DNA of 64,000 nt, from contig CM020516.1 in assembly GCA_009823395.1 (NCBI GenBank), positions 10,459,001 to 10,523,000 of the forward strand. The letters run 5' to 3'. This DNA is from Thamnaconus septentrionalis. Its lineage: Eukaryota > Chordata > Actinopteri > Tetraodontiformes > Monacanthidae. Below are positions 20,863-34,203 of the stretch, in pieces (within the stretch, counting starts at the first letter, position 1; each line of letters begins with the position of its first letter). The position numbers and the translations under genes were made by a program. Under the pieces are notes generated by a model. It made no database searches, was not told the origin of the DNA, and saw only the letters and a program-made list of their open reading frames with translations.

Positions 20863-21396
20863 ACCATTTATATTTTTTGAATACACCAAAGTACTTGGTT
20901 ATTAACCATCATTACTTTAACTTTGAATAAACTACAAGGTAATTATTTTTTAAACTAATTTGAAGTCACGATTGTGATAAATAAACCTTTGCTTTGAATT
21001 TGCAGTCATCCAATTTGTCCGGTGACAAAGAGTGATAAATAAACCTTTACTTTGAAAATCAAGTTGCTTCTGAGAATTTCCGGTCTGAAACTGCCTCCTG
21101 CAAGTCTGCAGCTTGACCCTTCTCACGTGGTGCTCGAAAAATGTAAAAAAATAAAAATGTAGATAAATCTATTTAACAAGCACTACTAGCTTATTTTAAC
21201 GAAAACTTTATTAGCAGACGGACAAAAAAAAAAAAAATAGGCTCAGTTCAGGAACAAAGTCATCCAGCAAAATGTGAGAAAACATTTCCAGAGCTTGACA
21301 CACATCTCTCTCACTCTCACTATCACTCCCTCTACCCTCTATCAACAGTGTCACTCCCTCACACGGCTTTGATGTTGCCTTTCTTCCCCCCTTCAG

Positions 21397-21397
<1 letters not shown>

Positions 21398-21436
<39 letters not shown>
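21398..21436. repeat. CTG/CAG trinucleotide repeat, 13 units
   Basis: Thirteen uninterrupted CTG units on the plus strand (CAG on the gene's strand) inside an intron. Confidence 0.97.
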
Positions 21437-24400
21437 AACACTGTCGCAGGGAGAAAGTTATGCTTTTCTTTTTCTTTTTCTTTTTTAATAAAAGCTGTCA
21501 ATTAGCCGCCCCTTTTCTACCCTCCACCTCCCCACCTCCCCACCACCACCACCACCACCACCTCCACCTACCATCAGTAGGTTTGCAGGTGATAATAACA
21601 CTGACAGCATTTAGTGTTTTTACACTCAGCCTGAATCTTTCATCCGGAGGCGCGTGTTGCGCCAATCAACTCCGCCGAGCCCCACCACCACCAACACCAC
21701 CTCCACCACCACCCCAACCTCCGTCACTTCAATCTTGCTCAGCTTCGCCCACACACACACACACACACACACACACGGGGGCTGACTGGCGTATTGCGAG
21801 CGAGCTGCCGCCTCAGCGCTCTCTGCCAAGACAGCTATCTTTCACAGAGCTGTCAGCGGCGTGACTGGCAGCCTGTCAGGACGGGGCTGCTCGGCGCGCC
21901 TCCTCACCCTCTCCTCCTCCTCCCCCTGCCTCCACCACCCTGCCTCCTCCTCCCGACGCCTGGGGTTGAACCCCGGCACGAGGCTCCGGCAGAGCAGACA
22001 TGACGCGTGTGAGCCGCGGCTGCCACGCCCAGGGGACATCAGCTGCGGATGATACTGTGACATCCTCCGCCGCCGCTGGATGCGTCGTCGTCAGTCACGA
22101 CCCGTCAGGGGAGATTTGCGGGGGAGCGGCTGTGGCGGTGTTAACGCCGCCGACGCAGACCGGGGGGTCAGCTGGGTCGGCGAGCTGAGTGAAAATGTAC
22201 GTTGAATTTTTGTATGATTAAAGTTTGCGGGGTTTTTTTTTTTCTTTTCTGCTCATTTTAATTCACTAAGGTTGAAGAAAGCTGGATTTCTTTTTCACCA
22301 AAGACACATTTGCTCGCCCTTAAAATTGAATAAATTCACACCGCATCAATTTGCAAAGCATACACCCCTCCTCCCCCCAACCGCCAACCCCACAACAGCC
22401 TCCCACCACATGTGCCGTTCTGTACCATACTTCCCGGCGCGGCGGCGCGGCGTCTCACTCCGTCTCCGGCTTCCCCTCCCTTGCCTGCGCGTATGTATTT
22501 CAAACAAGAGTGCAGCTCTTCCACTGTATCACTCTGAAGTCACTAGCTGGGGACGGCGGCGCTCCCCCAGTCCCTCCCTGCCAGACTGGGAAAGCAGCCT
22601 CTTGCTTTGAAAATTTTCCCCATCATGCAAACTGACAAAGGCATGCTTTTCAAAAGCCCACAGCCAATCTGTTGATCATTATTTATTTACAAAGGCCTCC
22701 GGGCTGCGAGTCCTGTAAAAACCATGCTTGATACGTATGCGCGCGAGCTCTCGACTGTGTCCCACCCGAGCCCCCCGACTCCCCCACCCCCCCGATTCTT
22801 GCTTGTAGAAGAAAGTATCCCCGAGGCTACCTCAAACAATCACTTTTCATTGTGCATAAAATCCACCTTGTAAAGCACAACTGTTTAATATATACGGTGT
22901 TATAAGTTGACGGGGGGCAGCTGGGCTGGGCTGGGGGGGGGGGACGGGGGGGTTGGACTGTGATGAGTAATTTGATGTTTTGCTGAGGGCTAAGACGTGC
23001 GGAGGGAGGAGAGAAGAAAAAAAAAATACATCTACACCTATAACAGAGGACCTGTCATCCCAGTACCCAAGAGCCAGCAGAATACACAAGCGCGCCTAAA
23101 GCAGAGAAAACTTTGACACCACTTTGAAGCGTTTTCAAAACTGAGTAAATAACTCGCAAGAATTATTATCACAGCGAGATCAAAGTGAAGATGCATATAT
23201 TACACGGCAAACAGGGACCGTCTTCTGAGCGGGAAAAGGCAGAAGAAAAGGAAGGGAAGAAAAGGTTTTGTTAAGTCAGGCAAACTAAACAGCCTTTTAA
23301 ACAAGCACTTAGCTGGAAATGTGCCAGTGTCGAGTTGTTTTTGTAGTAGCGCTTTTTTATTCCTCTCCCTTTCACTCCCTCTGAGCGAGGGCATCTGAAG
23401 CGATGCTCCGCTGGAACGGGAAAAAAAAAAAAAAAAAGAACGAGACTGAAGGGTAGGACTCGGCGTTGGGCTAATGGTTCGGCAAAGTGTGAAGGCTTAT
23501 TAAGCGCCTGTTTGGTGGAGAACTGAGGGGGAGGTCGGCGAGCGTTCTGGACAAAGCTGGCGCAGCCAGTTGCCAGTTGAGGCGGGAAGGAAGGCAGCCT
23601 CAGGGAGGCTAGCAAGGCCCCGGCGCTCTGCAGCTGCAGCAGGAAGCAGTGGGGAGCAATATTCAGGAGTGTAAAAAATAAAAGAACACACAAACATCTA
23701 TGTAGAATGGAATTAAGATGTTTGAAGGTGCAAATTTGGGATTTTTGTTGCGTCTATTATCTTTATTTCGCCTCCAGACAACTAGAAATTTGCATTCTTT
23801 ATTCAAATGCAGGAGTTTCTGACACGGTGCAGGTTCATCGCTGCTGAAGTGTGTGACAATATACCAAAATGCAATTAAAACGCAGCCCACACACGACTCC
23901 CCCTTCCAGATCTGCTCATAATGAAGTCATAAAGACGACGGTCCCGACACTTATTCTCATTAAGGCGACGGCGGCGCAGCTGCGAGTGTTCCTGTCCTGT
24001 TAGATCCCGACCTGCACAGCCCGGCCTCCTCTGGCACTCTCCCTCGCTGTCACGCCGCGAACCCTCCGCCTTGCAACCGGAGCAACGCAGGAAAAGAAAA
24101 GAGCAAAAAAAATAAAATAAAAAAATTCCCCTTTTATCTTTCAAAATCAATTAACGGCAGTTTAATTCCGGCGGACAGGATAAAAGGAAGGTAATATTTG
24201 AATTCATATTTGATTGCGATGATACATCGCACATATGGCCTTAAGTACCAGGGAGCGCTACACACAGGGGTTCCCACAATGGAGTAGTAGCCTGAGGGCA
24301 AAGTAACCACGCAGGTCCCTCTGATTGGTTGCCGGTGTCATTAGTGCCAGCATTGTTTAAGGAGCACATGTGGACCAGACCGGAGGAGGTGACAGCTGGG

Positions 24401-24856
24401 ACTTTAAAGCCAGCCGAGTTGTTCAAACGGCTCCTCGCAGCCGCTTTATTTTTTTATTTCTTTTTTCGCGACAGAAATATTATTTCGGCTCCGTCATTAA
24501 CGGCTGACAGCATGCCATCCTAAACAGCCCGCCGCCTAACGGGGCCACTTCTGCCTCTTCCCCCGCTCCGTCTCTCGCAGAGCTTCCCTGCCTCCTTCCT
24601 CTGCCACCCTTAATTTGCCCCCCTCCCATCCATCCAAACTCCCACCGCCTCACCGTCGTCGGCGGCAGCCGCCTCTGAAGTGCCTCTCGCGCGACGCACG
24701 CAAGGCACGTCGCTCCATCCCCTCCTCCGCCCGCCCTCCCTCGCCTTTGCTTCTTCCCCGACTCTCTTCCACTCCCAACGCCCCCCCTCCCCACCCCCCC
24801 CCCCCTTCTCCGATTTTTGAAGGCTGGCAGGAGAATAAAAAATCACCGTCTCTTAC

Positions 24857-24950
24857 CTCATCATTTTGGGCGAGCAGTTGGGTGAGTTTCGCATCCCGCC
24901 GTTGCGCTGCTTTTTTTTGGGCGAGAGGGTTGATTGATGCTCGTCTTCGA
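24857..24950 (-). CDS. kcnma1: BK channel exon: RCK1-RCK2 linker (LEDE...SPKKKQR)
   Basis: A 94-nt exon encoding [20 protein letters not shown] and [10 protein letters not shown], then AG. The acceptor is CTCCGCAG|TCG and the donor is ATGAG|GTAAGAG. The first two bases complete leucine after the exon at 38110, or phenylalanine after STREX (RAFEDE), as in mammals. EDEHQ and MMSRHD differ from the mammalian EDEQP and KLMRHD. It forms the flexible linker between the RCK domains, with SP sites that could be phosphorylated. Confidence 0.95.
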
Positions 24951-26991
24951 CTGCGGAGGGAGTGGGGGCAGGGCCGGGGGGGAGGGGAGGGGGGAAAAAT
25001 GTGCAGAAATGTCAGAGAAAGACACAGATAGTTGAGAAAGTGTCCTGGACCTGACATTGGAACAACAACAACAATTATTATTATTATAATAATAAAGCAA
25101 TAAAATCATAATATTACAAAAAATAGCCAGCAATGAGTCAAGTAATTAATTTATAGCAAACAAAAAAAACCAACAACTGAACATAAGGAAAAAAAAAAGA
25201 AAATTAATTATTCAGAGGCAAAATGTAACAAAATGTAACAAAAGCATTAGTAATGGATGGTAAATCTGAGAAAGGCAGGAGAAGCCACGGAGAATGATTG
25301 GCTACCTTACCACCTGACCAATCTACGGAGGCCTCGCTTCCCCACAGCCCCTCTACTGTGGCTCTTCTCAGGGACTTGCAACTTTATTTGGGGCGCTCGC
25401 TACTGAGTCAAGTTGGGCACAATCCTCTTAAGAGTTGGACCTCTCGCAGTCTGCATCAGAGTGATCATGCTCGCCCGCACCATGAGTTGCCATGAGATGG
25501 TACGGACTGTCGATGTCAGGATGATATGGGCAGAAGCAATGACGGTGGGACAAAACTAGAATGGAGATGGCCACATCGGGTGCGTGGTTTATCTTTTCTT
25601 TTATTTTCTTTTGTGTTTTTTTGTTTTTGATGGAACTATCTGAACCACATCCCCAACACTGCACTTTGTGCACTAAAGCGCACAAATGTTTTCCAAGATC
25701 TACCATGCCAAGAGAACACCGATCAGTCAGCAAAGTCAGGGCACACACACAACAGGGTGCGATGCAGTGGACAATAAGTGGCGGAGAGTTTTCCAAACGG
25801 TTCTCCGGCAGATGAAAAAAGGTCGAGGCCGGCCTGAAAAGTTTCCATTAATCCATAGAGACAAAGAAAAAAAAAGGTTGAAATATTCCTTTCCAGCACT
25901 GACGCTTTGGTGCTGGGAGTTTTAGCTGGAGCGCCGCTTTTTCTTTTTCCTTTCTTTTTCTTTTTTGTTGGAAAATATTATTTTTGATCAAACTTAAGTT
26001 CAGCTCCCTTGTCAGCAAGATGCTTTCCTGTGTCAAGCACAGGGGGGGAGGAGAGAGACACTCTATTTTTACTTAAACTTTGCTCGAGTCGCCCATCAGA
26101 CAAAGAGGACGACAAAGAGCAGCCTGACTGAGGCCCGGCGCCGTCCTCTGAAGACGTCAGTGGGAGCTAACAGTAGTCTGATCTGCATCGCTGCCTGGGA
26201 GCTTCAGACACTTTTATCCACTCCGCACGCTGCCAGCGCAAAATGCCAAGTGCATCATCACTTCAAACCCTTATTAGTCCTTTTGGTTAGGAAGGAAAAA
26301 AAATGAAAAGAAAGGGAAAATCAATAACACAGCATGAAATTAGTGCAAATCAGTGTGCACGCTGCAAGCTGTAACTATTCTAATGTAAAAATGTATTGTT
26401 GTTTTTTTGCCGTGACCTCATTCTGACAATAATACAAATATAACCTGGCTTTTTATCAGCTAAATTAAATGTTCATTGTAATAAAGTGTTAATATGTGGA
26501 AATAAAATATTACCACATCCTAGATAATCTGCTTTAAAAAAAAAAAAAAATACTAAAATGTCTCAATATTATTTATTGGTAATTAAATAAAATTATCAAT
26601 TGTAAAAGCAATGCTTCTCAGATTTGACCACATGATGAAGTTCAATTGCTTTAAACACAGTAAAACTAAAATTCCATTCCAGTCATAAAACTAAAATCTC
26701 CACCCTGCAAAAATTTCTAAAATAAAAAAATAAATATATATACATAATATGTACACCCACAAAGGAAGTACTGTATAAATACTTCATTCAGGTGTTTTAC
26801 GTGGTCGGTAAGTCCTCCCTGATCTAGACAGTAGCAGCGGCTGCACTGGCAAGCCAAAGCCGTGCACAAGCAGCGAGGAGCAGGCAGCAGCTCCTGCAGG
26901 GTGAACCATCATGCAGCAAAAAGAAAAAAAAAAGAAAGAAAAGAGAAAATATTGGGACGGTACAGGCGGGGTTACTGGCTGATGCATCCCA

Positions 26992-27362
26992 CTAAGGGGG
27001 CAACCTACAGTGCCTACTGTGACTGAGCAGCATGGCATTACTGGGGTGGTAGCGGTATTTCACCGGCAGACTGCGGGCCCGATTCAGCCGACTCTCTGCC
27101 AGGGATCTGGCCGCCACGTCTCCTGGACCTGAGAGACTGAGGCGCAGTTTGGAGGGGCCGGCCCCGGGCCCCGGACCCCTGGGGAGGAGACTTCCTTTAC
27201 GGTTATTAACGAGGGGGACGTTGAACGAGCCCGAGCTGACCAGAGGGTCCTGGTTGGCTTGCAGGGAGACCGGAGGGAACGCATTTGCGGCGATGGAGGT
27301 GGAGGCGCCGGCGCTGGTTTTAACTGAGCGGTTTTGAAAAGACGGTCTAACTTCATCCATTA
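26992..27362 (-). CDS. candidate alternative terminal exon (unrecognised 123-codon tail)
   Basis: I do not recognise this protein segment. A credible 3' splice site (pyrimidine-rich run ending TTGTTTGACAG, with a possible CTGAC branch site upstream) is followed by an open frame to a TAG at 26992..26994. Entered in phase 1 from the donor at 38110 or from STREX, it reads LMDEVRPSFQNRSVKTSAG, then NRKGSLLPRG, then RARSLPVKYRYHPSNAMLL. It is rich in Ser, Arg and Pro, with no membrane helix. No in-phase donor was found, so it would act as a last exon, giving a BK form that stops at the RCK1-RCK2 linker. A minus-strand AATAAA lies about 420 nt beyond the stop. The region is GC-rich and other frames are partly open, so a chance ORF is possible. 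Confidence 0.4.
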
Positions 27363-30300
27363 CTGTCAAACAATGGAGAATAAAGAGTGTGAGAAAGTCA
27401 CATTGGCGCTTGGTCGCTAGTCAGTTGTTTCAAATGCTGAACTGAAAATGTTCATTTTAATGTGTGTTAATCAAATAACTGAATTGTGTGTTAGTGCTAT
27501 TAAAAATAAGTGGAAATTTACTGTGAGTGGATGTTTCTATGGAGAATATGAAACTTTTTTTTTTTTGCTCTGATTAAATAATTTTAAAAAGCAAATGGCA
27601 GTTTGTATATGACTGGTACTGAAGATCAACTCTCTCTCTGTCACTCACACTGTTTTCGCAGCCACATATATTTGAACTTGTAACATACGTGAATGAATAA
27701 AACATCTTAGTTTTGCGTCTCGGCTGCGCTTCACTCTCTGGTAGAACAAAGCCCACGCGTCTTGGCTGCAGCCAGTCAAATCCAATCAGGTGTGGTGTCA
27801 GCTCAAGCATAATGTGCCGCTTTTCACTCCAGCACATTTAAAAACGACAACAAATAATTTATATTATTATTAATTCAAAAACCGTTATCATTAAACATTT
27901 AGAGGGGATTTGGCATTTTCATTGTTTTTTTGTTTTTTTTGGATTGTGTTCGGAACTGATGCTGAAAACGCTGCCGTGTGAAAGCGACAGCATCGTCCAG
28001 CGACGACCAGCTGTGTCTGCAATGAGGACAAATGCAGAGGGGGATAAACACCTGATGTTCAGCCACCGGAAACACACGCCCGGCGTCGCCGTGGCCTGCG
28101 GAGAGCACAAGCCGCGTGTTTACGTGCACCGGCGCAGAGTTGAGCGGGAGAGGAGGGAAGTCCCTTTTCTCTCCTGCCTGCCTGCCTGCCTGCCTGCTTG
28201 TTTGGAGGAGAGAGCATGCTTGGGTGGCCCCCCGGGCGATAAACAGACGTTTATCCCGGCCGTCAGCTGCCTCCTTGATTTACGGGGCGCCACCGATAGC
28301 TCCTGGATTCATCTGGCCCTTGTCAAACACGTGCAGAGTTAGGGAGCGCTCAGCCGCCCTGGCAGCTCCACTGTGCATCCTGAACAACCCAGACGGCAAC
28401 TGTCCCTTCCCCAAATGCTAATCTCCTGACGGTGTACCCCCGCATGCGAGGCTCATCAGCTCACCGCGACCCCGACGCAAACTGGACGATGATTCGGTGG
28501 GTTGGAGGGGGCAGCAACAACCGGAAAAGGTTCACCTGCGTTATGCACGAGCGAGCCGCGTGGTTCGTCTGCTGTGCAACTGCATGGAAAAGCCGTTTTA
28601 CCGCCATGCATTGTTCTGCTCTGGTTTTGTTTTTTCTGCTACTGTTGAATACAAGCATAAACCTTATGGTATGATTGCTGCGGTTAATTGTACTTCTGCT
28701 GAAAGGCAGTCATAATTTAAAAAAAAAAAAAAAAAAAAAAGAGGAAACAAAAAAACAATTCTATGAATACTCTTACCAGAAAAAATACATTTAACAACAA
28801 ATACACATAGAAATGGCAGAGATTAGTGTTTTTGCTTGTCCACTATAGAAGGGAAAAAATATATATACAGTTAAGAATAATTGACCCAGAATTTACCTAA
28901 ATTGCAATCAGCTTTGAATCGAACGCCAGCCTCTTTTTGGCATCCACTGTTCCGTGGTGTTGTAGCGCCATCTGCTGCTACATGCAGCACAATACAAAAA
29001 GAATGTATTTATTTATGGAACTACATTGTTAGGAGACAAAACTTACTTATTTCGCAGTCGCTACACATTATCAGCTACCACTTTAAATCGACGGCCACAT
29101 ACGTTTAAATGATTTTAAACGTATTTCATAGGCAACAGAATAAGACTCCGTCTTTTCGTTCAGCCTGCATCCATTACATGTTTAACACTCGTCAAACGCC
29201 GTTTTCTTTGCCACTGTACAGCGGACAAAAGATATCAGCACTTTCTTAAGGGGAATTAAGGGGAAGCAGCATTAGCACTGTGCTGCCACATGGAATAGTG
29301 GGGGCATCACAGCGGAAACACAGGGCCGAGGTCAAGCAGAGAAGGACAAAGACACATCTGACACATCCATTATACTTATATTTGGCATTGGAGGGTGTAA
29401 AGTGGAGACAAGTGGAGCACAGAGGGAAGAAAGGATGGGATGAAACAGGCACTGAGGGTCAGGATGACATCAGGCCGGCTTTAATGAGGTGCTGGTGAGA
29501 TGAGTAATAATTTTTGAAATCATGGGAAGTGCGACTCGAAACAGGAAGTCAAGATGGAAATGCACTTAAGAAGTTGTAATTAAGTCGTAATCCATAGCCT
29601 TGATAACAGCAATAACAACTGGTGGTCTAATTCTTTGCAAGTTTGAATTTGATCTTGCAGGAAGAACGGCACCACAAAAACCCGGACAAAAAATATTGAA
29701 GAGGGAAACCTGACAATTCATTTTCATTAGAGCATCACAGACGACTTTAGAACCTTGAAATCTCCGACCGCGCTCTCAACAAAGACTCATCACTTGTGAC
29801 GACGACGTTATTTCGAGGCCGAGGTTCCGAGCCGTGAGCGAAGCTCTGAGACTGCAGCAGACCGGTGGTGACAAATGGCACTGTGGTACTTTAATCCGAG
29901 CTCTGACGGCAACACCCGCTACTCCTACTTCCTGGAGTCTCTTCCAGCAGTGAAAGGTCACCGCCGGGGCCCACGGCTGCCCTCTGACACCGATCCTCAA
30001 ACGTGCACCCACAGCGGCTCTGGCATCTGTCTCCGGCGATCTGAGGCGGCCCACTAACTGGCTAGCATCAGGGCCGCGGCGAGGCGGCGCAGGGTAGCGG
30101 GGAGGGGAAGGGGCGGAGCCAGCCTGCCTGGTGGACAGGAGCTGTCAGGGCACGTTTGGTGACGGAGCAGCAGGGTTGGGGAAAATGAAAACGCAAACAT
30201 AATTTCCACGTCAGGGCGGATAAGGTCCCCGGCAATGAGATGCAGATGCACACACGCCGGCATACAAAGTGCACGTCGGACCACACGCGGCGATGTGCAC

Positions 30301-32516
30301 ATGCACGCACGCAGGGGGCAACCCCCCCACCCCCGCGAGGCCCGAAACTAGCCGGGAGCGGCTGCCGAGACCCCGGGTGTCGGACCCCTCGTCCGCATGG
30401 AGACCTCGCTGGGCCTCTCGGCTCTGCAGGAGCTGTGACACTTGGCTCACGGGGCTGAAGACGTGGAAATGTGATGACGGCTAAGTCGCAGAGACGACAT
30501 TAAAACTAACACTAGCAACTGAGGGTGAACAGGGGCTGAATGTCAGCATGAGCGTAAAATCAACCAACTCAGGCAATAATCTTAATTCTGCTTTTTTATA
30601 ATTTTCTTGAACGCCATAATAGCAGCAAAACCAACAAATGCACGTTTACTGCGATATCTCGGTTTGCATGTTAAAATCTGAAAAATTCTCCACAGATCAA
30701 CTAATAAATTGACACTCCTAAGCAATTTGCATTCATTGCTGATAAACTGAAAAATATTCAGTGTTGAATCTGTTTTTATTCACTAATTTTTGATTATTGC
30801 TGCTGTTTTTCTATTTTTATCATACACTTACTTTTTTATATATATATTATATTACTTACATCTTATATTTCTATGCTTGTTTTAACTTGGACACTTTGAA
30901 TCGGAGCTGTTGTCGTAACAAAAGCGCTATTTCCCCTTAGAATTAATATTAATTGATTCTAACTTGGAATTTCAAACGGGGTCAGCGTGTCTGTGTGGTC
31001 TGACTGAGACCGGTTGCTGTACATGGGCGCCCTCCAAGAATCAATCATCCAAGTACTAGACAAATCCAGTTCAGATGCACACCAGCATGAAGTCATCGCG
31101 GGTAAAGACGTCTGATCCTCTCAGTCTGGTTAAAGGGGGTAGAAAAGCAAAAAAAAGAAAAGAGAAGACAAGGGCAAATGGGGAGAGGAAATCCTGCAAT
31201 CCCTGACCGACAAAGCCCAACACACTCCTTCAACCAAACCCACTTTGTTCACACCAAGCCAGAGTTGAAAAGGGAGAGAAATCTTAAGTCGGGGGGGAGG
31301 AGAGGGCAGCTTTCCTGAAATCCTGCAGGGGTTGAGGGAGCAGTGAGATCAGTAACCATGTAATGGCCGGTAATTGGTACCGAGGGGTTTGAGCGCGGGC
31401 CGAATCTGCAAGAGGCCGAGCCAAACTCATCATGGCATGTTTGACACTAATCTAGGCTGAGTCGGCAGACGGAGGGAGAATGTTGAAAAGGAAATCAGAT
31501 CTGTACGTCTTAACCCGACGCTTTGATATCTTGTCCGACTGCTGCCATGTCTAATTGACAGACAATTTAGTGTTTCTTATCCACTCAAAAGGAAAATTGG
31601 AGGTAAGGGGATCCTCGGGGAGGGCTTTTTCTCTTTTTGCCCTCCTACCTTCTCTTTATTTCGCAAACATCCCTGTTTTGTAGTTCTCATTTTGTATTAT
31701 CTGTTTCTCACTTGACACTTTTCTCCTCGGTCTTCTTTGCTGTCGTGTTTGAAAGGGAGACGCTAAGCAGAAATAAAACGATTTAAATTAAATTGAATTA
31801 TCTATTTTCAAGGAAAGCAATGTATAAATGTAGGTCAGACTTTATGTTGTCTTTATGGAAGAGTTACGAAAACAAAGTTTGTTTTTTACAGGAAAGAGCC
31901 AATAAATTGTCAACAACAGAGTGACCTTTGACCCCAGAACAACTCCAGACAACTGAAATATTCCGGTGTCATCAGAGGTGTTATTGCTTTCATGACAATA
32001 AAAACGAATATTGTCCTCTATGCAGCGATGAAAGTCTCAATAATATTTTGTTTTCCTAAAACCTCAAAGAGAAACAGAAAAATACGCACAGGTGCATGGT
32101 GGGGTTGGAATAAAGATGAACAAAAGCCAAAAAAGAAACAAAAAATGAAAAAAGAGAAGCCTGCTTCAACTGAAAAGTAGAAAAACTAAACAAAAAAGTA
32201 ATAACAACGTTCATAAAGGTCTTCAAAAAAAGGTTAAGAGACAAAGTTGAACCAACAGCGCCATTAAAAACCTTCCAGACTTAACTTCCAACACACATCT
32301 TACCTTTAACAGCTCTGAGCACTTTTTTTTTTTTTAACAAGAACCCATCAGCGTAATAATCATCACAACTGCATGAGTGATACAGCATGCGGTAGCCACG
32401 TGTCTTACAACTACAGTACTGTACAGTACAGCAGCACCACAGAGCCACCACACATATATAGAGAATACTGGAAAAAATAAAAAAGTCAAGATACCCACGA
32501 AAGGGGAACTGTAACT

Positions 32517-32991
<475 letters not shown>

Positions 32992-33178
32992 CAAAGCCAC
33001 ACCTACACAAACGAGGGAGGGAGTGACACCACGTTGACACTATAGACGCACACATACAGACACACACACACACACACACAGTTATACAGACAGCACGTAC
33101 AGTACCTCTGCATGGCTCGGTACACGGGGTACACACCACAGACACTTAACAGCATGTGGTTGGGCGGTTGTAACTTAC

Positions 33179-33352
33179 AGGCACGTAAAGTGGTTGCGCA
33201 ATCATGAACAGAGACAGAGGAAAGTGGGTAGGCCCTCTGAAGGGTGTCCATGTTACTATGTACACTGCCTGACATGCATGAGCAGTCTTGCTCTGAACGG
33301 CCGCAATCAAAACAACATGCCAGTTTCATTCGTTTGTAGACGGACATCTTGG
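33179..33352 (-). CDS. kcnma1: STREX alternative cassette exon (58 residues)
   Basis: A 174-nt in-frame cassette, the exact length of mammalian STREX (stress-axis regulated exon). It encodes KMSVYKRMKLACCFDCGRSE, QDCSCMSGSVHSNMDTLQRA, and an end reading SSVSVHDCATTLRA. It starts and ends in phase 1, so it can be taken or skipped without a frame change. The acceptor is GACTATAG|CCA and the donor is GCCT|GTAAGT. In mammals the ACC cysteine pair is palmitoylated and the exon confers inhibition by PKA; the cysteines are kept here. The basic run KRMRR of mammals is KRMKL, which is less basic. A GATA/GGTA repeat lies 187 nt downstream. Confidence 0.95.
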
Positions 33353-34203
33353 CTATAGTCATGTTTTGGGATGAGAGGAGAGGAAAAGCAGCAGGTTAAT
33401 GGCAAAAGGAGAATTTTTTTTTCTTCTTCTGTTCCCCACCCAAGTCAGGGGGAAAGTCAGATGGAGACTTCATCAGAGAGTGCAAGCCTTAGACAAGTGG
33501 CTCCCACAGACTTGAGCCCCAGACTCGGAAAAGAAGATGCATTTAAAATGTAGACGATTTTACAAATTCACTTTTGTTTGTCTCAATAAGTTTTCCAATT
33601 GATGTTGCCGGTATTACGAAACAGAAAAAATTAGGATATCTGATATAAAAAAAAAGTTCTCCAGTGATTATCTCCAGGGGTCAAGCTGTGTGCTAAGGCT
33701 ACAACAGGTCAGAAAAGGCAAAACTATACTAGTGAAGAGGAGGAGAGAGGGAAGAGGGAGGAGAGGGGAGAGGGTGGGGGGGGAGGCATTCAGGGGAACA
33801 GAGGCATGAGCAATGTCTTTCAGCAGCAAACCTCATACAGTGTCTACATACATTGTTGTACATCCTCCATCCATGTGGCTAAAGGAGCGGATCACGTACC
33901 TGTATCCCATCATGCAGCTGTAGCGGCTCTGTCCACGGCATCACACTACTGCTACTACCACTACTGGTCTAGACCAGCCAGATCATGCTATACTACTGCG
34001 GATTCAAACCTGCAGCTTCACTTCCCCGCCGCCCCCCGGTGGTGAGGGCGGGTGGGGGAGGGGCTGAGGGCTTCACGTTGGTGTGAGGGGAGATTTCGAT
34101 TTCGCCGAATCACTGGTGTGCCTGCTTGAAACAGTTGTAATTTGAACTGATTCAATTAATGCCGGAATCATTTAAAAAAGACAGCATTTGAGCATTTGTT
34201 GCC

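Larger units (their letters stand above)
19950..24856 (-). other. intron, 4.9 kb
   Basis: Contains a tRNA-derived SINE (20688..20862), a 25-bp direct repeat (20974..20998 and 21032..21056), a CTG repeat (21398..21436), CCA-rich runs (21540..21570 and 21681..21717) and a CA repeat (21751..21776). No exon recognised. Confidence 0.75.

Noticed and set aside
22272..22635. Plus-strand ORFs of about 90 to 112 codons
   Set aside because: Pro/Ser-rich reading of C-rich intron sequence with overlapping open frames. No start context or family.
33806..34045. Plus-strand ORF of 79 codons in the STREX upstream intron
   Set aside because: No recognisable domain or codon signal; length is within chance.
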